Of a stretch of 64,000 nucleotides of DNA, positions 54,502 through 62,418 are shown one piece after another (position 1 is the first letter of the stretch; each line of letters opens with the position of its first letter). The notes under the pieces were generated by a model. It was not told the DNA's origin. It worked only from the letters and a program-made list of their open reading frames with translations, and searched no databases. The translations under genes were made by a program, and so were the position numbers. Origin of the DNA: Qipengyuania aestuarii (GTDB lineage Bacteria; Pseudomonadota; Alphaproteobacteria; Sphingomonadales; Sphingomonadaceae); contig NZ_JAIGNP010000001.1 in NCBI RefSeq assembly GCF_019711535.1, positions 992,001 through 1,056,000 of the forward strand, written 5' to 3'.

Positions 54502-55158
54502 ATGAAAAACAATCGAGAAATCGGCATTGCGGGCAGTGTAGCCGCCGCGGGTGTGGCGCTGGGCGCCGTGGCCTTTGGCGCCTTCCTCTCCCGCCGGCAT
54601 GACGGTGGCAACGACGATGCGCCGAAAATCGCCCGCCGAAAAAACCAGGGCGAACACACGCTGGTTGGCCGCACAGTCACCATCCGCAAGCCTGCCGCCG
54701 AGTTGTATGCCTATTGGCGAGACTTCGGAAACCTGCCCGAGTTCATGGAGAACGTCGAGCAGATCACCAAGCAAGGCGGGACGAAGGGCCGCGCGAACTG
54801 GACGATCAAAGCACCCGCCGGGACGACGGTCGATCTGAAAACCGAGATCACGGATGATGTCGAGAACGAGCGGATCGCATGGGCATCCCTTGAAGGCTCG
54901 GATATCGAGACCACCGGCGAGGTGACTTTTACGGAAGCTCCCGGCGATCGCGGCACCCGCGTCTCGCTGCGGATCGAATACGACGCACGGGGCGGCGCCA
55001 TCGGGCGCGGGATTGCCAAGGCCTTCCTTCGCGAACCCGAAGTGCAGGCCCGCCACGACCTCAAGCGTTTCAAGATGCTGATGGAAACGGGCGAGATCGC
55101 CACGTCCGCCCATCGCAAGAGCGAAACGCGTAAAGCAAAACAGCAGGAGAACGGATAA
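54502..55158 (+). CDS. SRPBCC (START-like) protein with N-terminal membrane anchor
   Basis: A 218-residue protein: one membrane segment (about 8-28, IGIAGSVAAAGVALGAVAFGAFL), a charged linker, then an SRPBCC/polyketide cyclase-like domain (about 55-195) with TIRKPAAELYAYWRDFGNLPEFMENVEQI and TTGEVTFTEAPGDRGTRVSLRIEYD, and a basic tail. The domain forms a lipid-binding cavity in relatives such as Coq10. ATG 54502 has GGAAGGAC ahead; the longer frame runs inside katE. Directly before a zinc alcohol dehydrogenase, so it may bring a hydrophobic substrate to it. Function not proven. Confidence 0.82.
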   Translation: MKNNREIGIAGSVAAAGVALGAVAFGAFLSRRHDGGNDDAPKIARRKNQGEHTLVGRTVTIRKPAAELYAYWRDFGNLPEFMENVEQITKQGGTKGRANWTIKAPAGTTVDLKTEITDDVENERIAWASLEGSDIETTGEVTFTEAPGDRGTRVSLRIEYDARGGAIGRGIAKAFLREPEVQARHDLKRFKMLMETGEIATSAHRKSETRKAKQQENG

Positions 55159-56351
55159 TGCGTGCACTCACATGGCACGGAACGCACGACGTCCGCGTGG
55201 ACACAGTTCCCGATCCCGAAATCATCAATCCGCGCGACGCAATCCTCAAGATTACCTCGACGGCGATCTGCGGCTCGGACCTGCACCTGTATGACGGCGT
55301 CATCCCCGGCGTGGTCCCAGGCGACGTGCTTGGTCATGAATTTATGGGCGAGGTTGTCGAGACCGGGAAGGACAGCACTCTGAAGAAGGGCCAGCGCGTA
55401 GTGGTGCCCTTCACGATCAGCTGCGGCGGCTGCTTCCATTGTCAGATCAAGCAATATTCCGCGTGTGAGAATTCAAACCCTGCCGAAAAGCAGGACATGT
55501 CCGCAACGCTCTACGGTCATCCGATGGCTGCGCTGTTCGGCTATTCGCACCTTACGGGGGGCTATTCGGGCGGTCAGGCGGAATATGTCCGGGTGCCGTT
55601 CTCAGATGTCGGGCCGATCGTGATCCCCGACCATTTGGAAGACGAGCAGGTGCTGTTTCTGTCCGATATCCTGCCGACCGGCTGGATGGGAGCGGAGAAT
55701 GCGGATATCCAGCCTGATGACACGGTCGCCGTCTGGGGCTGCGGCCCGGTTGGGCTGTTCGCGATCCAGTCTGCAATCATCATGGGCGCGAGCAAGGTGA
55801 TCGCGATTGATCACTATCCGCACCGGCTGGAACTGGCGAAGCAACTCGGCGCGGAAGTGATCAACTTCAAGACAACCGACGTGCGCGAAGCTTTGATGGA
55901 AATGTCAGGGGGGATCGGTGTCGACGCAGTCATAGACGCAGTCGGCATGGAAGCACACGGCTTCGCGGTCGATAATATGCTCGACATGGTGAAGCAGACC
56001 ATAGGTATCGGGGCAGACCGAGCCGCTGCGCTGAAGCAGGCGATATTGGCAGTGCGTCCTGGCGGACGCGTCTCGATCCCCGGCGTCTATGGCGGCATGA
56101 CCGACAAGTTTCCGCTCGGCGCGCTTATGGAAAAGGGTCTTCAGGTCAAGTCGGGCCAGACCCACGTGCAGCGTTATACCAAGCCGTTGCTCGAAAAGAT
56201 CGAGGACGGGACAATCGACACCACTTTCCTGATCTCGCATCGCCTCCCGCTGGAAGATGCCGCTCGCGGTTACAAGAACTTCCGCGAGGAACAGGACAGC
56301 TGGACCAAAGTGGTCCTCAAGCCCGAAGTGGAAAAGGGAGAAACAGTATGA
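55158..56351 (+). CDS. Zinc-dependent alcohol dehydrogenase (formaldehyde dehydrogenase-like)
   Basis: A 397-residue MDR family enzyme. Catalytic zinc ligands: Cys in ICGSDLHLYDG and the His-Glu pair in VLGHEFMGEV; structural zinc cysteines in SCGGCFHCQIKQYSAC. Nucleotide fold WGCGPVGLFAIQSAIIMGASKVIAIDHYP. The length and the insert after the zinc lobe place it with glutathione-dependent or dismutating formaldehyde dehydrogenases. It removes aldehydes or oxidises alcohols with NAD. The TAATG overlap with the SRPBCC gene sets the start. Confidence 0.88.
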   Translation: MRALTWHGTHDVRVDTVPDPEIINPRDAILKITSTAICGSDLHLYDGVIPGVVPGDVLGHEFMGEVVETGKDSTLKKGQRVVVPFTISCGGCFHCQIKQYSACENSNPAEKQDMSATLYGHPMAALFGYSHLTGGYSGGQAEYVRVPFSDVGPIVIPDHLEDEQVLFLSDILPTGWMGAENADIQPDDTVAVWGCGPVGLFAIQSAIIMGASKVIAIDHYPHRLELAKQLGAEVINFKTTDVREALMEMSGGIGVDAVIDAVGMEAHGFAVDNMLDMVKQTIGIGADRAAALKQAILAVRPGGRVSIPGVYGGMTDKFPLGALMEKGLQVKSGQTHVQRYTKPLLEKIEDGTIDTTFLISHRLPLEDAARGYKNFREEQDSWTKVVLKPEVEKGETV

Positions 56352-57136
56352 GCAAGAATCCGATCGCCAAACTTTCGGGCTTCGTAGTGGTGACTGGCGC
56401 GTCAAGCGGGATCGGTTTGGAACTGGCTAAACTTGCCGCCAAGGACGGTTGCGATCTCTTGCTGGTAGCAGACCGTGATCTCGCGCCTGCAGAGGCGTCG
56501 GCTCGCGAATCCGGGGCAAAGTCCATAGAGACCCTCGAGGTTGATTTGGGAACAGCGGCTGGCATCGACGAGCTGATTGAGAAGATCGGCGATCGTAATG
56601 TCGACACGTTGATTGCCAATGCCGGGCACGGGCTCGGCGATGCGTTTCTTCTTCAGCGGTGGGACGATATCGCACATGTGATCGATACCAATATCAAAGG
56701 CACCATCTCCTTGATCCACAAGGTTGGCTCGCGGATGGTGCTTCGGGATAAGGGGCGGATCCTCGTCACCGGGTCGATCGCGGGGGACATGCCAGGCGCG
56801 TATCAGCTGGTCTACAACTCGACCAAGGCTTTCGTGAACGACTTCTGCGTGGGTCTCGCGAACGAACTTAAAAACACGCCCATAGTAATTTCCTGCCTCA
56901 TGCCTGGAGTGACCGACACGCAATTCTTCAAGCGCGCAGGAATGGAAACGACGAACGCAGGGCAGATGGAAAACAAGGCAGACCCGGCCAAGGTCGCCCA
57001 AGATGGCTACCAGGCGGTGCTCAAGGGCGAAACGCAGGAAGTCAGCGGGTTCCTCAACAAGGTGCAAGACCTTTTTGCTGATATCCTGCCCGGCGAACTG
57101 GTGGCCAAGATGCACGAACGCTTGGCTAAGCCCTAA
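56348..57136 (+). CDS. Short-chain dehydrogenase/reductase
   Basis: A 262-residue SDR: TGASSGIG (about 17-24), NAG (about 90-92), catalytic Ser in VTGSIAGDMPG and Tyr-x3-Lys in VYNSTKAF. The C-terminus (QDLFADILPGELVAKMHERL) is like the SDRs found with catalase and SRPBCC genes in stress islands. Last gene of the katE operon; ATGA overlap with the dehydrogenase. Substrate unknown. Confidence 0.88.
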   Translation: MSKNPIAKLSGFVVVTGASSGIGLELAKLAAKDGCDLLLVADRDLAPAEASARESGAKSIETLEVDLGTAAGIDELIEKIGDRNVDTLIANAGHGLGDAFLLQRWDDIAHVIDTNIKGTISLIHKVGSRMVLRDKGRILVTGSIAGDMPGAYQLVYNSTKAFVNDFCVGLANELKNTPIVISCLMPGVTDTQFFKRAGMETTNAGQMENKADPAKVAQDGYQAVLKGETQEVSGFLNKVQDLFADILPGELVAKMHERLAKP

Positions 57137-57258
57137 CCTTGAACGAAAAAACAAGTCCGCTTCGGGCCGTGAAAAATCCGGGAGATCAAGATGCGGCAAC
57201 TTTCGCTATGCTTACGAGATAAGGTGCGGCTGTTATCGACGCTAGTCTGAACCAACGA

Positions 57259-57311
57259 CAGCTTTCGAGCGAAAGTTGCGACCACTGAATGACCGAAATG
57301 GGGCGCAGAGC
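57259..57311 (+). repeat. Imperfect dispersed repeat, inverted partner at 17786-17840
   Basis: Shares CAGCTTTCG and, after 21 bases, ATGACCG-xx-ATGGGG-x-GCA-x-AGC with the minus strand at 17786-17840. Lies in the 296-base gap between the SDR gene and tRNA-Arg, which otherwise shows nothing. Confidence 0.5.
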
Positions 57312-57419
57312 GGTCATTTGACCTCGGTCACTCAACGAACAATCGCTCAGGCTCTACGCATTTCTGGGAAAAGGCCACACCAAGGTTATAGCTGGGTCAC
57401 GGTCAGCTTGTCCAAGGGG

Positions 57420-57446
57420 ATCGAACGGAAAGTGGCGCGCCCGGCA
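57420..57446 (-). repeat. tRNA-Arg 3' end and flank, direct repeat of 17698-17724
   Basis: 27 bases, 26 shared with 17698-17724. The upper 14 bases are the 3' end of the tRNA-Arg gene itself. This would be the tRNA-proximal attachment site if the intervening 39.7 kb was inserted. Confidence 0.6.
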
Positions 57447-57509
57447 GGACTCGAACCTGCTGCCTCAAGATTAGAAGTCTCGCGCTCTATCCAGATGAGC
57501 TACGGGCGC
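57433..57509 (-). tRNA. tRNA-Arg (anticodon TCT)
   Basis: All arms fold on the minus strand: acceptor GCGCCCG with CGGGCGC, D-arm GCTC/GAGC, anticodon stem CGAGA/TCTTG around loop CTTCTAA (anticodon TCT, reading AGA), variable AGGCA, T-arm GCAGG-TTCGAGT-CCTGC, discriminator G and encoded CCA. 77 nt including CCA. Confidence 0.97.
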
Positions 57510-57569
57510 GCTGCGCTGTTCCCATAACGTGGGTTTTCCGATGCGCCAATCGGCGATATCCGCTTAGCT

Positions 57570-58295
57570 ATGGAAAATCGCGCCATCACCGTCGGGCAGG
57601 AGCAGCTGTCGTTCCGATACTACGACCTCGTCATGGCGGCATTCGTAACCATCCTGCTGCTTTCCAATCTGATCGGCGCATCAAAGCCAAGCTACATAAC
57701 CCTGCCCCTCATCGGGCAATGGTCCTTGGGTGCCGGGGTGCTCTTCTTTCCCGTTAGCTACATCATTGGCGACGTGCTGACCGAGGTCTACGGCTATGCC
57801 CGTGCCAGGCGCGTCATCTGGACAGGTTTTGCGGCCCTGCTGTTCATGGCCTTCATGGCATGGATCGTGGTCCTGCTTCCGGCTGCAGAAGGCTGGCCGG
57901 GTCAGGAAGCCTATGAATTCGTGTTCGGGAACAGCTGGCGCATCGTGCTGGCCTCGATGGTCGCGTTCTGGGCCGGCGAGTTTGCCAACAGCTTCGTCCT
58001 GGCCAAGATGAAAGTCTGGACAGCGGGCCGTCATCTCTGGATGCGGACGATCGGCTCGACAATCGTCGGCCAAGGCCTCGACAGCCTGATCTTCTATCCT
58101 CTGGCTTTCTGGGGGCTTGCAGGGTGGCCGGTGGACCTTCTCTGGCAGGTCATTCTATCGCAATGGCTCATCAAGACGCTGTGGGAAGCGCTGCTGACGC
58201 CCGTAACCTATCTCGTCGTGAGCAAGCTCAAGCGGGCAGAGCGCGTCGAGATTTTCGACGAGCACACCAATTTCTCTCCTTTCGCGTCACGCTGA
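57570..58295 (+). CDS. yhhQ: Queuosine precursor transporter (VUT/YhhQ family)
   Basis: A 241-residue inner-membrane protein with six hydrophobic segments and the family marks LVMAAFVTILLLSNLIGASK, PVSYIIGDVLTEVYGYARARRVIW, FWAGEFANSFVLAKMK and TIVGQGLDSLIFY. E. coli YhhQ imports preQ0/preQ1 for tRNA modification. It starts 61 bases from the 5' end of the divergent tRNA-Arg gene. Convergent with virB11 (17-base gap). Confidence 0.9.
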   Translation: MENRAITVGQEQLSFRYYDLVMAAFVTILLLSNLIGASKPSYITLPLIGQWSLGAGVLFFPVSYIIGDVLTEVYGYARARRVIWTGFAALLFMAFMAWIVVLLPAAEGWPGQEAYEFVFGNSWRIVLASMVAFWAGEFANSFVLAKMKVWTAGRHLWMRTIGSTIVGQGLDSLIFYPLAFWGLAGWPVDLLWQVILSQWLIKTLWEALLTPVTYLVVSKLKRAERVEIFDEHTNFSPFASR

Positions 58296-58312
58296 TCGAC
58301 AGCGCACCGCTC

Positions 58313-59350
58313 TCAGAAGCCTTGGGCGAGCAACTCCGCGCTTTCCGCGATGTGGGCGATGCCGCGTTTCCCGTTCGCATCGCGGCTCAACTGCACCACG
58401 ACATCGATCACGCTGGCGGCATAGGCAATGGTGTCCGAGCGGGTGAGTCCGATACCAGTCTGCATCACCATCAGCGAAAGCTGTTCGAGCGCGCCGCGCA
58501 GCGAATTGGCATGGATCGTCGAAAAGCTGCCCGGATGGCCCGTGTTGATCGCGCGCAGGAAGCTGACGCTTTCCGCGCCGCGCAATTCACCTAGCACGAT
58601 CCGATCGGGCCTGAGGCGCAGCGCGGCCTGCAGCAGTTCATTGGCGGTAACCTTCGCTTCGCCCAGCTCCCCTTTGACGGCGACCAGCCCTACCCCGTTC
58701 TCGCCCGGCAGCTTGAGCTCGGGCGTGTCCTCGACAAGCACGACCCGTTCCTGCCGCGGGATTTCCCCCAGCATGGCGTTGAGGAAAGTGGTCTTCCCGG
58801 TGCTGGTGCCCCCCGATACGAGAATAGTGCGACGCTGCCTGACGGCTTCGCGCAGAAAGGCGATGGGCTGTGCCTGCGGGTCGGGCATCTCGCCGCGACT
58901 ATGGGGGGTTAGTGGCCCGGTGTCATAGGCATCGAGCGGCAGATCCAGCTGGCGGTGCCGGCGAATTGCCATGGCCCAATGCTTGCGCGCAGCGGGCGGC
59001 CCGCAGAACTGGACGCGGGCACCGTCGGGCAAGGTCGCACCCAGAAGCGGGTGTTCGCGATTGATACCCTGATGGCTGACCCGGGCGACCTGTTCGGCCA
59101 GCCGCTGGATCAGGCGGTCATCGATATCGGGCCGGGAGATTTTCTGCATCCCACCAGCCGCGGCATCTTCCACCCAAACTTCACCCGGGCGGTTGACCAG
59201 TATTTCGGTGACGGTGTCGCGTTCAAGCCATTCGGCGAAGGGCTTGAGATAGGCGTCGAGATAGACGCTGCGTTCGCCATGCAGGTCCACATTCGGCGCG
59301 TCTTCGTCCGGGAAATCATCCGGATGAAAAGGATGGATATCGGCGCCCAT
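58313..59350 (-). CDS. virB11: Type IV secretion ATPase VirB11 (TrbB-like)
   Basis: A 345-residue hexameric secretion ATPase. N-terminal domain (about 25-150) with VTEILVNRPGEVWVED, then Walker A GGTSTGKTT (about 180-188), Asp box VLVEDTPEL, Walker B RPDRIVLGELRG, and the His box GHPGSFSTIHANS. It powers pilus assembly and substrate transfer at the cytoplasmic face. ATG 59350 is 7 bases after the virB10 stop; the longer frame overlaps virB10. Last gene of the operon. Confidence 0.93.
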   Translation of the reverse strand: MGADIHPFHPDDFPDEDAPNVDLHGERSVYLDAYLKPFAEWLERDTVTEILVNRPGEVWVEDAAAGGMQKISRPDIDDRLIQRLAEQVARVSHQGINREHPLLGATLPDGARVQFCGPPAARKHWAMAIRRHRQLDLPLDAYDTGPLTPHSRGEMPDPQAQPIAFLREAVRQRRTILVSGGTSTGKTTFLNAMLGEIPRQERVVLVEDTPELKLPGENGVGLVAVKGELGEAKVTANELLQAALRLRPDRIVLGELRGAESVSFLRAINTGHPGSFSTIHANSLRGALEQLSLMVMQTGIGLTRSDTIAYAASVIDVVVQLSRDANGKRGIAHIAESAELLAQGF

Positions 59351-59357
59351 GGCCAGA

Positions 59358-60482
59358 TCAGCTGACCCGGCTGAAATCGAGATCGCGCGCGGTGAAGATG
59401 CGGATCGGCTCGCCTTGGCGCACGCGCACGGTAGGCCCACGTTTCCCGTCCTGCTCGGCAGCCGAAGCCGCGGCCGAAGAGCTCGCACCGCCCAGCACCA
59501 CGCCCCCTGCCCCGCCCGTCGCCAGCGAGCCCAGCCCGCCGACAACCGACAGCAGCATTGCCGACCCGAAGCGTTTGAAGAAGCCGCCTCCGGTGACCTT
59601 GCCTTCTAGACCGGTGGTGCCATCGAAGCCGATGGCCGGCGAAGCGAGGTTCACCGAAGCACCATCGGGGCGAATCAGGCGCGTCCAGATCACGTAAGCA
59701 CGCTTCTGGCCGTTCTGCATTCCGGACTGGTATTGGCCGATCAGGCGGCTTGAGCGCGGGACAAGCGTTTTCGTGCCATCGAAGCTGCGGACGTCCTGAC
59801 TGACGACCGCCCGGACATAGCCTGGGACATTGGTGTCGATGGCCGTTTCGAGAATGGCCGGAATGAGCGTGCCTTGCGTCACCGTGGTGGACGGATTGCT
59901 CATGGCCTTGGCCTGCGCCGGGGCGCCGCCCACGCCGCCCACGCGGCTTGCAAAATCGGTCGCCGACCCGGCAGGTGCCGCTGTTGCGGTGCCGGCAGCG
60001 GCTTCGGCAGCCTCCATCGGTCCTGCGGCCGCGCTGCTGGAACCGGCATCGAATACCACGGTCGGGCTATTGTAAGGATTGCCCATTGGCTGGGTCTGTG
60101 CCTGAGGCGGCGCTGCATATACGGGCGATGGCGCCGGATCGCGCATGGCTGTCTGCTGCGCCGCGGTCGGCGGATCGACCTTGACCGGCTGCGGCGCGGC
60201 AACCTGCGCCGGAGCAGGAACCACGGCCTGCTGCTGACCGCCGACGCCCTCCTGATCCGGCAGGCGGGCGGAACTCATGCTCCAGAGCGTGATCGCCCCC
60301 AGCCCGGCAACAATCGCAATTCCTGCCACCATGCCCATGGCATCGCTCTTGCCGCCGGGCCGTGCCACCGCGGGGAATGCATTGCGCTGCGCAAGATCGA
60401 TGATTTCGGCATCGCTGTCATCGCGAGGATCGATATCGTTAGCGACTGTCGTCGATTGCGGGATTCGATTGGCAAGACGCAT
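59358..60482 (-). CDS. virB10: Type IV secretion core protein VirB10
   Basis: A 374-residue bitopic protein: cytoplasmic N-terminus (1-48), one membrane segment (about 49-68, GMVAGIAIVAGLGAITLWS), a Pro/Ala/Gln-rich linker (75-190), and the VirB10/TrbI domain (about 200-374) with LIPAILETAIDTNVPGYVRAVVSQDVRSFDGTKTLVPRSSRLIGQYQSG and DFSRVS end. It spans both membranes and forms the outer core with VirB9. Two bases after virB9. Confidence 0.93.
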   Translation of the reverse strand: MRLANRIPQSTTVANDIDPRDDSDAEIIDLAQRNAFPAVARPGGKSDAMGMVAGIAIVAGLGAITLWSMSSARLPDQEGVGGQQQAVVPAPAQVAAPQPVKVDPPTAAQQTAMRDPAPSPVYAAPPQAQTQPMGNPYNSPTVVFDAGSSSAAAGPMEAAEAAAGTATAAPAGSATDFASRVGGVGGAPAQAKAMSNPSTTVTQGTLIPAILETAIDTNVPGYVRAVVSQDVRSFDGTKTLVPRSSRLIGQYQSGMQNGQKRAYVIWTRLIRPDGASVNLASPAIGFDGTTGLEGKVTGGGFFKRFGSAMLLSVVGGLGSLATGGAGGVVLGGASSSAAASAAEQDGKRGPTVRVRQGEPIRIFTARDLDFSRVS

Positions 60483-60484
60483 GA

Positions 60485-61249
60485 TCAGTTACCCCTCTGG
60501 GCGAGATTGCTGCTGGTGGTCGTGGAGGCGGAAGCGCGTTCGGGCCCGGCGTTGATCAGCAAGGCGCTGTCCTCGCCGGATCGCAGGACGATGGTGCGCG
60601 GCACGCCTTCGATCACTATGGTATCACCGCGCACAGTGTAATTGACGGGACCTTCGTCACCCTTGGAATTGGTTACGAGTATGGCAGGCACCTCGCGTCC
60701 CGCCGGCCAGGTAAGGAAAGTCGCTTCGCCATCGTCGAAAGCGCGCTCGGGCAAGAGCGCAGGCGCGCCGTCCCCATTCCACGCGAAATTCAGATCCGCA
60801 GGATCGACGGATGAAAATGGGTCGATAGGGGTTTCAGGTTCTGCCGCCTGCGCCAGTTCGGCCTTTCGTGCCTCTTCTTCAGGGTCGACCGGATAATCGA
60901 AGCGCAGCACATAGATCGGCTTCGTATTTGGGCTGGCCACCAGATCAAAGAGATAGGTGCGCTTGCTGGTGACTACCGTCAGATTGGTAGCGGCACGCGC
61001 TTCGAGTGGCTTCACGAAAAGAATATTGGCCCGCTTGTTGGGAGTGACCTGCCAGGTTTGCGAATTGCCGATCGCGACATTCTCGATCGTCTCGTCGTCG
61101 CCGAAGACGATGCTGGCCTGCACATTGACCCGGCCGGGCAATGTAAAAACCTGCATCTCATCATACATGACCTGCTTCAACCGCGTGTCGGCAAGGGCCG
61201 GCGTCGCGAGCAGCGAAAGGGAGAGCGCGGCAAGCGCTACGCGTTTCAT
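60485..61249 (-). CDS. virB9: Type IV secretion core protein VirB9
   Basis: A 254-residue periplasmic/outer-membrane protein: signal peptide (1-20, ATPALA), N-terminal domain with the VirB9 pattern DTRLKQVMYDEMQVFTLPGRVNVQASIVFGDDE and TWQVTPNKRANILFVKPLEARAATNLTVVT, and a C-terminal VirB10-binding part (NFAWNGDGAPALLPERAFDDGEATFLTWP). The ATG overlaps the virB6 stop. Confidence 0.92.
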   Translation of the reverse strand: MKRVALAALSLSLLATPALADTRLKQVMYDEMQVFTLPGRVNVQASIVFGDDETIENVAIGNSQTWQVTPNKRANILFVKPLEARAATNLTVVTSKRTYLFDLVASPNTKPIYVLRFDYPVDPEEEARKAELAQAAEPETPIDPFSSVDPADLNFAWNGDGAPALLPERAFDDGEATFLTWPAGREVPAILVTNSKGDEGPVNYTVRGDTIVIEGVPRTIVLRSGEDSALLINAGPERASASTTTSSNLAQRGN

Positions 61250-62418
61250 GAGCTTTTCTCCGTAGAACCGAGACTGCGGGGAGCTGCCGCTTTGAAGCGA
61301 CTGCCGATTCCCATCGTTCGGCTTGGGCTGGTACCGGCAGCGCTCTCCTGAGCGCGACCCGGGGCCGTGGCATAAATCTTGGTCGTGCGCGCCGCTTCAC
61401 TGGCGCCGCGGTCGTTCGCCGCTGTTCCCGTCGCCACCGCCGATACGTCGATGCGGCGGGCATGATCGCTCGCCTGTGTGGCGGCCTGGGCCTGAACGAG
61501 GGGTTGGTAGGCCGCAGCTACCGCGGGCGCAGCAGCGGGTGACGCGGCCTCGCCTTTTTCGCCTGATGGAACAAGCCCGAAAACAGTCCAGCCCGAAACC
61601 ATCGCCCCGGCGACTTTGAACACCATGATCATCAGCGCGACATGGACTGCCCCGATCATGAAGAATGCCATACCTGCTTGTGCGGGGACTGTACCCGGAT
61701 TGGCGGTCAGGGCACCAAGAACTGGCACGGACAGCTCCAGCATGATCGAGCCGCCGAGAACGGCGAAGAGCGGCGCGAGAGCGCACATCACAACGCCCTT
61801 CAGCCAGCCGGTAAAGAGCCCGCGCGTGCCGTTGAACAGCGCGAGGACAACGAATATTGGCCCTAGCGCGACAAGAATACCGAGCGCGATCTTCGTGGTA
61901 ACCAGCAGGCCCACGGTACCGAGCATGAACAGCATCGCTCCCAGCCACATCATGCCTTGCGGGGAAAAAGCGGAAAAGTCGCTTTGGCTGCCGCTGGCTT
62001 CCTGGATCGCCATGAAAACCACGTCGATCTTCTGCGCGAAAACATCGGTTGCCGATCCCTGAGTTCCGGTCAGAATTCCAGCCAAATAGTCCGGTGTTCC
62101 GATCGCCAGGTTCCAGACCACGCTCTGGTAGGCGACCCAGCTCGTCGCAAAAGTCAGGACCAGACCCAAGGTCATCATTCGCGGGACCAGGGCCCGCACC
62201 CCGATATTCGTGCGACCGGTCAGAAGGAGGAAACCGAAGATGGCGATATAGAGCGTAAGGACGATCGTCAGCGTAGTCCCCAAGGCGCCCCCCGGGGCGA
62301 AAAGCTTGCCGAAGGCCTGAGCGCTCGCTTCACCCGCTACACAATCAACGCCGCGCAGAGCTGCTGCGACGCCGTTACCGACCTCCTGGGCCGCTTGCTG
62401 GCATCCTTGACTGGTCAT
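61246..62418 (-). CDS. virB6: Type IV secretion membrane protein VirB6 (TrbL-like)
   Basis: A 390-residue polytopic inner-membrane protein with about six segments between residues 45 and 275 (ALGTTLTIVLTLYIAIFGFLLLTG; TFATSWVAYQSVVW; TKIALGILVALGPIFVVLALFNGTRGLFTGWLKG, the conserved central block) and a long Ala/Ser-rich cytoplasmic tail. It forms the inner-membrane channel. ATGA overlap with virB4. Confidence 0.88.
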   Translation of the reverse strand: MTSQGCQQAAQEVGNGVAAALRGVDCVAGEASAQAFGKLFAPGGALGTTLTIVLTLYIAIFGFLLLTGRTNIGVRALVPRMMTLGLVLTFATSWVAYQSVVWNLAIGTPDYLAGILTGTQGSATDVFAQKIDVVFMAIQEASGSQSDFSAFSPQGMMWLGAMLFMLGTVGLLVTTKIALGILVALGPIFVVLALFNGTRGLFTGWLKGVVMCALAPLFAVLGGSIMLELSVPVLGALTANPGTVPAQAGMAFFMIGAVHVALMIMVFKVAGAMVSGWTVFGLVPSGEKGEAASPAAAPAVAAAYQPLVQAQAATQASDHARRIDVSAVATGTAANDRGASEAARTTKIYATAPGRAQESAAGTSPSRTMGIGSRFKAAAPRSLGSTEKSS

